From NCBI GenBank assembly GCA_017937095.1, contig JAGBEG010000022.1, positions 1 to 64,000 of the forward strand: 64,000 nucleotides of DNA, in the 5' to 3' direction. The stretch is from Roseburia sp. (lineage in GTDB: Bacteria; Bacillota; Clostridia; Lachnospirales; Lachnospiraceae). Made by a program: the position numbers and the translations under genes. The notes beneath the pieces were generated by a model. It saw nothing but the letters and a program-made list of their open reading frames with translations. It ran no database searches and was not told the origin of the DNA. Positions within the stretch are counted from its first letter, which is position 1. Each line of letters starts with the position of its first letter. This document shows, one piece after another, positions 36,252 through 44,539 of the stretch.

Positions 36252-36387
36252 TTAACCCTTAAAAGGGGCTTCATATTCCTTTACACCAAGTTTATCCTGC
36301 ATAATATGCGCCTTTTCTTGATCTTAATCTTGTATATACTTTTTTATTGTGGCTTCATTTAATCCCACTGTACTAGCATAGCGGGCA
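36252..36387 (-). pseudogene. IS200-type TnpA transposase, C-terminal remnant
   Basis: Encodes STVGLNEATIKKYIQ and then EKAHIMQDKLGVKEYEAPFKG before TAA at 36252, matching the end of IS200/IS605 Y1 transposases. An in-frame TAA at 36324-36326 interrupts it, and no catalytic HUH or Tyr region remains upstream. Confidence 0.75.
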
Positions 36388-36421
36388 CGACTGCTCAAGA
36401 GTCATGCCTACCTGAATTCAA

Positions 36422-37552
36422 CTATTCCCATTTACACATTTGAAATTTTCCTCCTCCAGCCCATTCAACTGTTGAAGATATTCCACCTGTATCTCCCTTA
36501 CAAACCTTCGTAAGCCTGTCAGATGCGTATTTGAAAACCTTTTCATCGATATCTATCCCGATATAATTCCTACCCATTTTATGTGCAACGGCTGCGCTTG
36601 TTCCTGAACCCATAAAACAATCCAGCACTAAATCGCTTTCATTTGTTGCAATTTGCAGGATTCTATACAATAACTGTTCTGGCTTAGGTGTGTCAAAAAT
36701 ATCTTCATTATAAATATCCAAGGCTAGAAGTTCCTGCTTTGCATCCTTTGTTGTTCCTGCAAACTCAACATTCCATAAAGTTTCAGGAACGACACCAACC
36801 TTCGAGTCGCTAAGAAGCTTTTTCAATCTAGGAACAGCATTACCGTCGCTACCGAACCAAATATTATTTTTCTTGATTTCATCTAACATTCTTTCTTCGT
36901 TATAAATCCAACATCTTCCTTTCGGCGGATCATGTTTTTTCCCCGTTGGCGATATTATCGAATAGAATTGCGATTTAACAGCGTGCCCAGCCTGCACCGA
37001 CAAAGTGACTGACTGCCATAATCCTCTCGGGTCATTATCTGGATTTTTGTATCGTTTCAAAAGCTCATCCGTGGCTGGAAGTAAATTTCTTTTTTTCTTA
37101 AAGGATTTTATATCCTTTGCATACACCAAAATATATTCATGGTTGTTTGAAAAAATATTTCTGTTTTCTCTTGTGTTTCTTTTTTGCCAGACTATAGTCG
37201 ATATAAAATTTTTTCTTCCAAAAACATTATCGCAACAGACTTTCAGATACGCCATTTCGGAATCATCGATAGAAATCCAAATGCTTCCATCTTCTTGCAA
37301 AAAATCCTTCAACTCAAAAAGTGTATCGTTCATTGAGGAGAGCCACTCATCATGATTTTTAGCATCATTGTAAAACTTAAAATTATCTCCACGATTATAT
37401 GGTGGATCAATATAAATCAAATCAACTTGCTGCGCATATAGCGGATGAATATCCTTTAAAACGGAGTGGTTATCACCCAGTATCAAAATATGTGGGCAAG
37501 AATCTTTCTTTCCTAAGAATGTTTTTTTCTTTATCACCACGAAATCGCTCAC
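36422..37552 (-). CDS. DNA methyltransferase M1 (beta-class, N6A/N4C type)
   Basis: 376 residues. Motif IV comes first, DLIYIDPPYNRGDNF near residue 53, and the SAM-binding motif I last, LVLDCFMGSGTSAAVAHKMG near 318, an order typical of beta-class enzymes; DPPY fits adenine-N6 methylation. NTPEQLL-like FDTPKPEQLLYRI is also seen. It overlaps the second methyltransferase by four bases. Part of the C-R-M-M operon; likely modifies one strand of an asymmetric site. Confidence 0.88.
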   Translation of the reverse strand: MSDFVVIKKKTFLGKKDSCPHILILGDNHSVLKDIHPLYAQQVDLIYIDPPYNRGDNFKFYNDAKNHDEWLSSMNDTLFELKDFLQEDGSIWISIDDSEMAYLKVCCDNVFGRKNFISTIVWQKRNTRENRNIFSNNHEYILVYAKDIKSFKKKRNLLPATDELLKRYKNPDNDPRGLWQSVTLSVQAGHAVKSQFYSIISPTGKKHDPPKGRCWIYNEERMLDEIKKNNIWFGSDGNAVPRLKKLLSDSKVGVVPETLWNVEFAGTTKDAKQELLALDIYNEDIFDTPKPEQLLYRILQIATNESDLVLDCFMGSGTSAAVAHKMGRNYIGIDIDEKVFKYASDRLTKVCKGDTGGISSTVEWAGGGKFQMCKWE

Positions 37553-38883
37553 TTTCTACATATAATTAATCGTTCAGCTTCATAATTGATTTCATAATTG
37601 TTATCCAGCCGATTAAACCTGCTATGCATAAATTGACCCGGAGAAACAACCTCAACATGCTGATAATATTTTTTCGCCAAATCAACTATCTCATCAATGG
37701 ATAACAATCTAGGAGTAGCTCCACTGTTTGCATCAAAAGGAGAATAGGATAATATTAGCGAAGCCTGTGCATCATACACATATCTAAACATATCATCAAA
37801 TGCCTTAGGAGCCTTACTTTTAATGCAAAAAGGGGATTGATGCCTGTCGTTTCGATAAATAGCTCGGCTTAGTCCACCTTTTCCATTCGGGAAGGTGGTT
37901 GATATTTGAGGTGCATCATGCAAACATAGTGTCTCAAGGATATGGTAATAACGGCTATAATGATATCTTGTGTATGGAGGATCCGCATACACGACTTTAA
38001 CGTCACCCGGTTTTAAATTGCGGAGTGCGGTGGTGTAATCATCACAAACCACTTTAAAGTCGTGAGTTGTTTGCGGTCTTTCCACATAATAGGATAGCCA
38101 TGTATTAAAATATTCGAAAATATCCATACCCCTATCTGTTTTTATCTTATGTGCAAGATTCCTCTTTAACGATCCGTCTTTGTTTTTCACCTTTAGTGGC
38201 TGGGCGAATTGCTTCCCAACGGTGTTGACAACATCCGTTACTGCCCCCATTAATGCAGCCAGCATTTTACTCTTTAAAGGTTCCTTTTGCTCGAACGCAT
38301 ACGAGGCTATTGCATCAATATCTATAGCCTGTTTATACGTAAAATAAAGTCCACCGTAGTAGCGAACAAAAACCGAATCTATAGAGTTATTCCTATCAGC
38401 TATATTTTTCTGCACCCCTGAGAAAACTTTTGCTAATTCCGCTGATAATGCAGAATCAGCATATTCAAGATTTTCTAAATATGCGTATAGAGATCCCTTC
38501 TCTATGATTTCATACATTGGTTCCAAGTTGCCTTGCTCCAACGCCTTTTTGCATTCCTCCTCATAATCTAGTACAGGTTTATAATCATTCAAATTGATTT
38601 TACGCACCAATGAACTTTTGATGGTTGACTCGATTCCGTGGAGATCAATATCTTTTATTCCACCTGTCAAACGAGCCTCACAGTACACTTTTGAGTAATT
38701 CTGAATATCTACAGCCAGCACATCGTATTGCTGGAGGAGATATTCAGATACTACTCCTGAGCCACAAAACAAATCACACACCTTTCCGTTTTCCGGATTA
38801 AGTTCATCGATGTATTGTTTTATCGAAGCTAACATTCTTGTTTTGCTTCCTAAATAATGAACTGTTTTAACAGCAGTTTCCAT
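37549..38883 (-). CDS. DNA methyltransferase M2 (adenine-specific, D12-like)
   Basis: 444 residues. Motif order is opposite to M1: VHYLGSKTRML near residue 8, KVCDLFCGSGVVSEYL near 36, then VVYADPPYTRYHYSRYYHILE near 278 and LILSYSPF near 380. This fits an N6-adenine methylase of the D12-like class. Starts five bases behind the nuclease gene, so it is strictly in the same transcript. The two different methylases suggest a non-palindromic recognition site. Confidence 0.88.
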   Translation of the reverse strand: METAVKTVHYLGSKTRMLASIKQYIDELNPENGKVCDLFCGSGVVSEYLLQQYDVLAVDIQNYSKVYCEARLTGGIKDIDLHGIESTIKSSLVRKINLNDYKPVLDYEEECKKALEQGNLEPMYEIIEKGSLYAYLENLEYADSALSAELAKVFSGVQKNIADRNNSIDSVFVRYYGGLYFTYKQAIDIDAIASYAFEQKEPLKSKMLAALMGAVTDVVNTVGKQFAQPLKVKNKDGSLKRNLAHKIKTDRGMDIFEYFNTWLSYYVERPQTTHDFKVVCDDYTTALRNLKPGDVKVVYADPPYTRYHYSRYYHILETLCLHDAPQISTTFPNGKGGLSRAIYRNDRHQSPFCIKSKAPKAFDDMFRYVYDAQASLILSYSPFDANSGATPRLLSIDEIVDLAKKYYQHVEVVSPGQFMHSRFNRLDNNYEINYEAERLIICRK

Positions 38884-38888
38884 ACAAA

Positions 38889-40148
38889 TTACACCTTCCA
38901 GAGCCCTAACGTTGGAGTAGAAGGCTTAATACCATTAACATCAGTAATAATCCTCGCAATCCCTGTTACGCCTTGGGCGCTTTTCCATGATTTCACATAC
39001 TTATCTACTTCCGGATACCTTGAATCTCCGGGCATTATCAATTCGTAGATAAACGAACGTGTTGACGCCTCCGAGAAAATTACATATGGTCTGTCTCCAC
39101 CTGTGGGATAGGGTAATCCACTGGCTGCATTTATTTCAAAACGCCAGTTATGACTAGCTACGGAAACACTCGGTCTGGTTTCGGTAGCATCCAATTTTCC
39201 TGCAGCATCTACGTTTTTCAAAAGGATTCTATACGTACCACTGGCTCCTCCAGGAGTGGCACCAAAATAGTTTTCAAATGAAGCTTTGTCAAAATTCACC
39301 TGTTTCCATCTAGTGCTTGCTTTTGGCACTTCTGCAACCAAAATTCGATCCGTAGCCGATACTGTCCAAACAGGATTCGGGAACGGCGTTGTTGGTACAG
39401 GGGCAACAGTGGGCACTGGCGTTGCCAAAACAACTGTTGCTGTTTTGGGTTTTCTCTTCGCTACTGTTTTTTTTGTAGCAGTGGTAGGCTTTCTTGTCGA
39501 TATAGTCTTTGGCTGTTTTTTGTAAAGTGCCGCCAATGATGTATCAAGTTTGCTCGCCGTTCCAGCAGTGCTCTTTGCTGAGAATGCCCCTTTTTTCCTT
39601 GAAGCACTAAGATTCACGGCATGATCAACAATTGGATCGGAAATGTCAAAAACCAAATTATTAGTGATAGAGTAATCTAACCAATCCTCCCAATCCGTTT
39701 TTAATTTCGCAAAATCTAAATTGTTCAGATCGTTGTAGGAATACATTTCAACGTTATGGAATAGACCTCTTTCGGTTAAGTTTCCAGAACCGATGATGGA
39801 TAGCCCTCCGACTGCCGTTTCAAACCAAGTTAACTTTGGATGAAACAAATACTTCCTAGAATCATGCACATATGCATATACCGACAAGTTTTTATATTTT
39901 GCACAATAATCTCTGAGGCTCTTAACGGCTTTAGAATCCGTAATAGAATCTGTTCCTACTACAAGCACATAGCTATATGTTTTGATGTAGTTACTAAAAT
40001 CATTGTCCCCCAAAAATAGGTCGATACCATTTTCTTCAGCAAAAGCAAATGCGCCAGCTCCATCAGTTCCTTTATTGCACGCATCAATCAGAGCCTCACC
40101 TAATCTCATACTTGCTGCATACGTAGGATCTTGAATCATCAGTTCCAT
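38889..40148 (-). CDS. PLD-family restriction endonuclease (NgoFVII/BfiI-like)
   Basis: 419 residues. The N-terminal PLD half-site is visible: YLFHPKLTWF (His103, Lys105) and IIGSGNLTERGLFHN (Asn123), which dimerises to form one active site in BfiI-type enzymes. A Lys/Thr/Pro-rich linker (about 200-265) leads to a C-terminal domain (280-419) that resembles the B3-like DNA-binding domain of this family. Cuts without metal ions in characterised relatives. Preceded by its own C-box promoter. Confidence 0.8.
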   Translation of the reverse strand: MELMIQDPTYAASMRLGEALIDACNKGTDGAGAFAFAEENGIDLFLGDNDFSNYIKTYSYVLVVGTDSITDSKAVKSLRDYCAKYKNLSVYAYVHDSRKYLFHPKLTWFETAVGGLSIIGSGNLTERGLFHNVEMYSYNDLNNLDFAKLKTDWEDWLDYSITNNLVFDISDPIVDHAVNLSASRKKGAFSAKSTAGTASKLDTSLAALYKKQPKTISTRKPTTATKKTVAKRKPKTATVVLATPVPTVAPVPTTPFPNPVWTVSATDRILVAEVPKASTRWKQVNFDKASFENYFGATPGGASGTYRILLKNVDAAGKLDATETRPSVSVASHNWRFEINAASGLPYPTGGDRPYVIFSEASTRSFIYELIMPGDSRYPEVDKYVKSWKSAQGVTGIARIITDVNGIKPSTPTLGLWKV

Positions 40149-40163
40149 AAAAACACCTCCAAT

Positions 40164-40192
40164 ATAATATCACGTTTGTTACTTATAGTCAA
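40164..40192 (-). promoter_or_regulatory. Promoter of the restriction operon with C-box half-site
   Basis: On the minus strand TTGACT (40187-40192), 17-bp spacer, TATTAT (40164-40169). The sequence GACTATAAGT covers the -35 element and matches the arm of the palindrome upstream of the controller gene, so the controller protein should bind here. Confidence 0.65.
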
Positions 40193-40194
40193 CA

Positions 40195-40401
40195 TTACAT
40201 ATCCTTAAAAAAAGTTTCAAAAGATACATCTAATGCGATTAAAATTTTCTCAAGACTTTTTATAGACAAATTGCGTTTCCCACTTTCCACACCTGCAATA
40301 TAAGTTCTGTCTAGATCTGCTTTCAGAGCCAATTTTTCTTGGCTAATTCCGCCTAGGTTACGTAGTTCTTTAATTCGTTTTCCAACTTTATCGGTTATCA
40401 T
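40195..40401 (-). CDS. Controller (C) protein, Xre family
   Basis: About 68 residues from ATG 40401 behind AGGAGG. Single helix-turn-helix: VGKRIKELRNLGGISQEKLALKADLDRTYIAGVESGKRN, then LEKILIALDVSFETFF. Size and fold match C proteins of type II R-M systems, which time the appearance of the nuclease. Binding sites are visible on both sides of the gene. Confidence 0.85.
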   Translation of the reverse strand: MITDKVGKRIKELRNLGGISQEKLALKADLDRTYIAGVESGKRNLSIKSLEKILIALDVSFETFFKDM

Positions 40402-40434
40402 GCACAAAACCTCCTTTTGATATTTTCTCACTTA

Positions 40435-40465
40435 GTGACTTATAAGTCTACGGACTATAAGTCAC
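40435..40465. promoter_or_regulatory. C-box operator palindrome
   Basis: GTGACTTATAAGTC, four bases, GACTATAAGTCAC: 13-bp arms with one extra A. It lies 34 bases before the controller gene start. The GACT...AGTC design is that of known C-boxes. One arm sequence recurs over the nuclease promoter at about 40181-40190. Confidence 0.75.
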
Positions 40466-40481
40466 GCTTTTGATTAACACT

Positions 40482-40522
40482 AAAAAAAGACACAACCCTA
40501 GTTACCTTCCACATGAGTTGTG
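40482..40522 (-). terminator. Terminator before the controller gene
   Basis: Stem CACAACTC/GGGTTGTG with a 16-base loop, followed on the minus strand by seven T. Shields the R-M operon from transcription of the decayed gene upstream. Confidence 0.55.
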
Positions 40523-40606
40523 CTCGCTAAGAAATACTGTATTTATTTTACAATCATTATTATCATCGTTTATTCCATTTTCCTCATCAGAATAAGCCTG
40601 ACATAT

Positions 40607-40924
40607 TCACATTTCGGTCAACATAAAGGAAACTGTGGATTTAGTGACATCCATCGGAAGGCAATCAATCCCCAGCGCATTTTTAATGAGACCACTTTTG
40701 GACTCAATGATTTTTGCGAGGTTGTCGGGATTCACTTTACTGCGAGGAAGTGTTACCATCAGCCCGGTTTCCACCTTCTGTGTCTTGTCTTGCACAAAGG
40801 CGAACAAATTGTTCACTGCTTCACTCCCTTCAAAATCCTTCGCATTCACTATCGTGAAGCCTTTCTTCTCCAGCTCTCGTACAAGGTAAGCAACCTTAAC
40901 TGCCGATTCTCTCGGTATTGCTTC
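40607..40924 (-). pseudogene. Fragment of an ICE-encoded protein (so-called virulence protein family)
   Basis: Open for about 105 codons: IPRESAVKVAYLVRELEKKG, GLMVTLPRSKVNPDNLAKII and SKSGLIKNALGI resemble the C-terminal region of a protein found in Tn1549-type elements. The N-terminal part is absent, with a stop where the frame meets the next fragment, and the usual C-terminal SFPWF-like ending is lost. Function of the family unknown. Confidence 0.5.
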
Positions 40925-40925
40925 T

Positions 40926-41105
40926 TGCTACATTGGAGCTGACTGGGCAGCATTTTCTAACCCATACGGACAGGAGATTTTGCAAAAATGGAACATTCGT
41001 CACGATTACTATGCTGTTATGCAACTCTTATTAGGGTATCCACGTAATACTGATACACACCCTGTTCCAAAGCAATGCCGAGATAATAGAACATTGCTCT
41101 TTTAA
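40926..41105 (+). pseudogene. Nitroreductase-like C-terminal fragment
   Basis: Sixty codons: CYIGADWAAFSNPYGQEILQ, YYAVMQLLLGYP and PVPKQCRDNRTLLF. The YA-LGYP-PKPR-like ending is typical of nitroreductases; all upstream parts are missing. Followed by an intact terminator, so it is the real 3' end of a lost gene. Confidence 0.5.
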
Positions 41106-41167
41106 GGTAAATATAAATCTAATCAGCAAATAAGCATTATATGGACTTGCAGATGTGTTTTTTATAG

Positions 41168-41202
41168 CTCGTACAAACGGTATGTTTTGTACGAGTTTTT
41201 TT
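41168..41202 (+). terminator. Strong rho-independent terminator
   Basis: Perfect 10-bp stem CTCGTACAAA/TTTGTACGAG with seven T. Belongs to the nitroreductase-like fragment. Confidence 0.8.
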
Positions 41203-41272
41203 GTTAGGGCAAATGATAAAATCAATCTTGAAATTTGAAATCAGAGTGAAATAATCAAGATATGTAAATGAG

Positions 41273-41305
41273 AAATGGGAGATACACAATCTTATTGTGC
41301 TATCT
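41273..41305 (+). terminator. Hairpin in the gene-free stretch after the nitroreductase fragment
   Basis: GGGAGATA-CACAAT-CTT-ATTGTG-C-TATCTCCC, nearly perfect, then TTGTTGACTTTTT. The whole stretch 41210-41600 shows no other gene; only the direct repeat copy at 41357 is notable. Confidence 0.5.
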
Positions 41306-41356
41306 CCCTTGTTGACTTTTTATCACTCCAAATTTCATCATATCGGAACGTCTTTT

Positions 41357-41369
41357 AAAAGTTGTAAAA
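41357..41369. repeat. Right copy of 13-bp direct repeat (att candidate)
   Basis: AAAAGTTGTAAAA, identical to 32349-32361. A second copy of the core GTTGTAAAA follows at 41372-41380. Together the pair brackets the integrase, excisionase, relaxase and restriction genes. Confidence 0.4.
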
Positions 41370-41629
41370 CCGTTGTAAAATCTTCCTCTAATGTTTAAAA
41401 AGCCATATAAAATAAGGAAATTTCTTAAAACAGAAAGTCCTGCCATGGAAAACAAATAATACTTTTATCATAAACGAAAATCCTCCTAAAATGCCGTGTT
41501 CTACCCAGAGCATGAAACGCATTAAAATCACAGTAAGAACGAGGGTATTTTACTACTGCGAATATTCTACCATAAGTTACGGGCTTTGGGGAGTGGGGAA
41601 TGCAGAAAAAACGCTCTGCCAAAGCAGAG

Positions 41630-41765
41630 CGTCAATGTGTTCTTTCCTTTATAAATGTGGATATTCGCAATCCGCTTCAATTCATCCGCTGCATCCTCCA
41701 GACCAAGATGCGTGCAGGTATTCAGCGCTACACCGACACCCGAATGTCCATCAGGTATTGGAGGT
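41630..41765 (-). pseudogene. C-terminal remnant of a second tyrosine integrase
   Basis: Encodes GHSGVGVALNTCTHLGLEDAADELKRI, clearly derived from the GHSDIGVTLNTYTHLG ending of phage/ICE integrases, with the catalytic Tyr region altered (NTC for NTY). It is distinct from the integrase at 32.4 kb (LDFDDIQKEM there), so a second element was once here. Confidence 0.7.
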
Positions 41766-41862
41766 CTGCGAAGGAGCATCATCCCTGTCAAACAGAGCAA
41801 GCTTCCTGTCCGCAAGACCCGGGGTACACCGGGTCTTTGTATCAGATTCGGAATCCGAATCT

Positions 41863-41964
41863 CTACCGCGTGCCATGCGGGCGGTTCCGTAAAAACATGC
41901 TTCCCACCGCCCCTATAAAAAAGATTGCACCGCACACCCTTATCAAAGTTTTATGTTTGCTCAT
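41863..41964 (-). pseudogene. Truncated gene behind apbE (one-helix N-terminus)
   Basis: Starts at ATG 41964, overlapping the apbE stop (ATGA), and stops after 33 residues: a Lys/Arg start, one hydrophobic helix (CGAIFFIGAVGSMFL), then unrelated sequence. This looks like the 5' end of a membrane-anchored protein whose body was removed by the mobile block. Confidence 0.5.
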
Positions 41965-42998
41965 CTCGTTATCACATATATCTCCATATCTGAAAAGTTC
42001 TCATTCAGAGCAAAATCATCCTCGATTCCCTCCGTCAGATAGATTTCATTTTCGCTTGTTACCAGCAGCATCTCAAAACCTTCATTTTCTTTCCAGTATT
42101 CTGTTGCCTCATCAAGACCCATCACATAAATGGCTGTAGACAGGGCGTCGCACAGCCTGCCTTCTTTTGCAATGATGGAGACAGAGGCTAAACCGCTTTC
42201 TGCCGGATATCCGGTAGAAGGATCAATAATATGCCCGTATTGCTTCCCATCCCCGCCTATAAAATACCGCTCATAATTTCCGGAGGTTACCACAGCGCCG
42301 TCCTCGCTCTCCAAAACACCCAGACTGCCTTCTCCAAACGGGTTCTGTATACCAAGCCGCCACCTGCTGCCATCCGGCTTTCTGCCGACCATCTGAATAT
42401 TTCCGCCTATATCAAGCAAAGCCGAAGTAACTCCCTGTTCTTTGAGTAATTCCGCGATTATGTCGCCTGTATATCCTTTTCCCACCGCGCCGAGATCCAA
42501 TTGCATCCCGTCCGGCAGGGTTACAACGTTTTCTTCTAAAAGCACTTTTTCGTAGCCTGTATTTTGTAACAGGTCTGTCAATTCTTCATCAGTAGGTATA
42601 TTGTATTCTCCGCTGATAAAGCCCCAAGCGGTAACCACCGGGGAAATGGTCGGTTCAAGCGAACCGCCCGTTTGTTCCGCCATATCCAGCGCAAATTGCA
42701 GAATTTCTGCGGTTTCTTCGCTGACTTCTGTCCGCGCGCCGCCGCTGTGGTTTACTTTATAGATATCACTATTTTCATCTGTGGTTGACCACAAGGCTTC
42801 CAGTTCCTTAATTCTATTCTCGGAAAGCGTAAGCGCCTCCTCCGCAGATTCTCCGTAGGCAGTCAGTGTCATGTATGTACCCATTGCGAACACTCCGGCT
42901 GTGTGTTCTTCCGCTGATTTGCTCTGTGCGCTGCACCCGGAAAGCAGCAGCGCAAATAAGAGCAGAAGGGAAACGAATTTATTTCTTTTCCTCCACAA
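41961..42998 (-). CDS. apbE: FAD:protein FMN transferase (lipoprotein)
   Basis: About 345 residues. I start it at TTG 42998, seven bases after GGAGG, which gives a clean lipoprotein signal (FVSLLLLFALLLSGC). ApbE marks follow: GTYMTLTAYG, LDLGAVGKGYTGDIIAELL, ALLDIGGNIQMVGRKPDG, HIIDPSTGYPA near the FAD site, and LCDALSTAIYVMG. It attaches FMN to Thr of target proteins outside the membrane. The start lies inside the end of the DUF4405 gene. Confidence 0.9.
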   Translation of the reverse strand: MWRKRNKFVSLLLLFALLLSGCSAQSKSAEEHTAGVFAMGTYMTLTAYGESAEEALTLSENRIKELEALWSTTDENSDIYKVNHSGGARTEVSEETAEILQFALDMAEQTGGSLEPTISPVVTAWGFISGEYNIPTDEELTDLLQNTGYEKVLLEENVVTLPDGMQLDLGAVGKGYTGDIIAELLKEQGVTSALLDIGGNIQMVGRKPDGSRWRLGIQNPFGEGSLGVLESEDGAVVTSGNYERYFIGGDGKQYGHIIDPSTGYPAESGLASVSIIAKEGRLCDALSTAIYVMGLDEATEYWKENEGFEMLLVTSENEIYLTEGIEDDFALNENFSDMEIYVITR

Positions 42999-43680
42999 GT
43001 TCTTTCCTCCTTCCGTCAAGCCTTTGAATCCCCTTGGAAGTATAATGTGCCAGAAAAATGAACAGACCCATGATAGCGATATACTCCGTAAAAAAGAGCA
43101 GGACAGGTCTTTCAAAATCAAAAAACACAAAGGGAGATGTCAAAAACATATAGGACAAAAACTGGTTTTTCAGGAAAGCATAAAGACCATATCCGGCAAC
43201 CAGGACCGCGGCTATGCGCAGGAGGACTTGCAGCGGTTTAGAAGAAACCGGCCCGGCAGCTTTGCGCATCATGCCGAGAATCATATTCCAGTGCAGGCCG
43301 AGATGCAGGGCCATCAGCACAAATCCCCAAAATACGGAAAGCACATGAAGCGGTCTTGCCAGTGCAACCCCTCCGGAAATCGGCAGGAAAGCAAAAACCT
43401 CTCTGGAAAGAATGATTCCACTCACCATTAAGCCGAACATGGAAAGCAGCACGGCGAAATTTGTCACGGTCTGAAAAATGCGCATAGGCGTATATTTCCC
43501 TTTGAAAAGATGGATGTACCAGCTTCGGTTCAAAATGTGATGGGCGATCCACAGAATCAACATACCGGCTCCAAGCCACTCATGGGCCAAATCCCCGGTG
43601 AGCTGCCGCGCCATTAAAAACAGCAATAACACTGTCATTATCATATCAATGACGATTTTACATATAAATTTTTTCTTCAT
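42979..43680 (-). CDS. DUF4405 membrane protein, cytochrome b561-like
   Basis: About 233 residues from ATG 43680 behind GGAGG. Five or six membrane helices with paired histidines (HEWLGAGMLILWIAHHILNRSWY and LHVLSVFWGFVLMALHLGLHW), which could bind haem. Family knowledge: such proteins often sit beside ApbE and FMN-binding proteins in extracytosolic electron transfer. Overlaps apbE. Confidence 0.75.
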   Translation of the reverse strand: MKKKFICKIVIDMIMTVLLLFLMARQLTGDLAHEWLGAGMLILWIAHHILNRSWYIHLFKGKYTPMRIFQTVTNFAVLLSMFGLMVSGIILSREVFAFLPISGGVALARPLHVLSVFWGFVLMALHLGLHWNMILGMMRKAAGPVSSKPLQVLLRIAAVLVAGYGLYAFLKNQFLSYMFLTSPFVFFDFERPVLLFFTEYIAIMGLFIFLAHYTSKGIQRLDGRRKELVEEKK

Positions 43681-43768
43681 CAGAAACATTCCTCCCATTT
43701 GCAGATAAGGACCTGCCTGCTATCATATGCATTAGCGGATATTCGACGCCTTCATAACCGCAGAATAC

Positions 43769-44539
43769 CTATTCTGTGGTTAAATTAAGACCGTTCACCC
43801 AATTCACAACATCACCCTCTGCTCCTGATACACTGTTTCGGGAAATAGAAAGTCCGTCGGAAATAACGGTTGCGTCCGGCTGCAATTCCGAGATCGTCTG
43901 AATGGTTCTGGAAAATCCGCTTCCGCCATGGGTAGTAAACGGAATAATGGTCTTGCCGCTGAAATCATATTCTTCAAGGAATGTATAGAGCGGCATCGGC
44001 AGGTCAGCATTCCAGTTCGGATAACCCAGGAAAATCACATCATAGCTGTCCGGATTTTCAATCTGTGCTGCAAGCTCCGGTCTGGCATTGTCGGCTTTCT
44101 CATTATAAGCAAATTCCAGAAGCGGATCGTGGGTCGTAGGATAATCCTGCACTGTTTCAATGGCGAACAGATCGCCGCCTGTTTCACGCTGAATAAGCTG
44201 GGCAATGTACTCGTTATTTCCCAAAACCTCGCCATTCACTGCCACGCGGCTCGCACCGGCTACTGTATCCACGCCGTCTGTTTCCATGACGGAAAAATAT
44301 GCGATCAGGATATTACCGCTTCCTGCTTCGGCTGTATCCGAAGTTTCTGCGTTTTCTGTTTCATCATCTGTGGGTTCCACTGCGCTCTCTTCCGTACTGC
44401 TGCCATTGAATTCCGTTATCGGAGTTGTTACCTCTGTTTCTGCCGGTGTATTCTCTACAGTATTCCGATCGCTATTGCCACAAGCAGCCAGAGAAAGCAC
44501 CAGCAGAGCCGAAAGAAGTATGGCTGTTAATCTTTTCAT
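43769..44539 (-). CDS. Lipoprotein flavodoxin
   Basis: 256 residues from ATG 44539, preceded by AAAGGAG, with its own lipobox (LLVLSLAAC). An acidic, Thr/Glu-rich spacer (residues 25-75) leads to a flavodoxin fold: ILIAYFSVMETDG, the long VAVNGEVLGNNEYIAQLIQRETGGDLF segment, VIFLGYPNWNADLPMPLYTFLEEYDFSGKTIIPFTTHGGSGFS. Exported flavodoxins of this kind are frequent in Lachnospiraceae; the partner is unknown. The reading frame is open into the gene upstream, see the next entry. Confidence 0.85.
   Translation of the reverse strand: MKRLTAILLSALLVLSLAACGNSDRNTVENTPAETEVTTPITEFNGSSTEESAVEPTDDETENAETSDTAEAGSGNILIAYFSVMETDGVDTVAGASRVAVNGEVLGNNEYIAQLIQRETGGDLFAIETVQDYPTTHDPLLEFAYNEKADNARPELAAQIENPDSYDVIFLGYPNWNADLPMPLYTFLEEYDFSGKTIIPFTTHGGSGFSRTIQTISELQPDATVISDGLSISRNSVSGAEGDVVNWVNGLNLTTE

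Noticed and set aside
36040-36400. IStron (group I intron joined to IS200 transposase)
   Set aside because: The structured part follows rather than precedes the transposase remnant, and conserved group I core segments were not recognised.
40482-40522. A second operator for the controller protein
   Set aside because: The inverted repeat lacks the GACT/AGTC core and is followed by T-run on the minus strand, so a terminator fits better.
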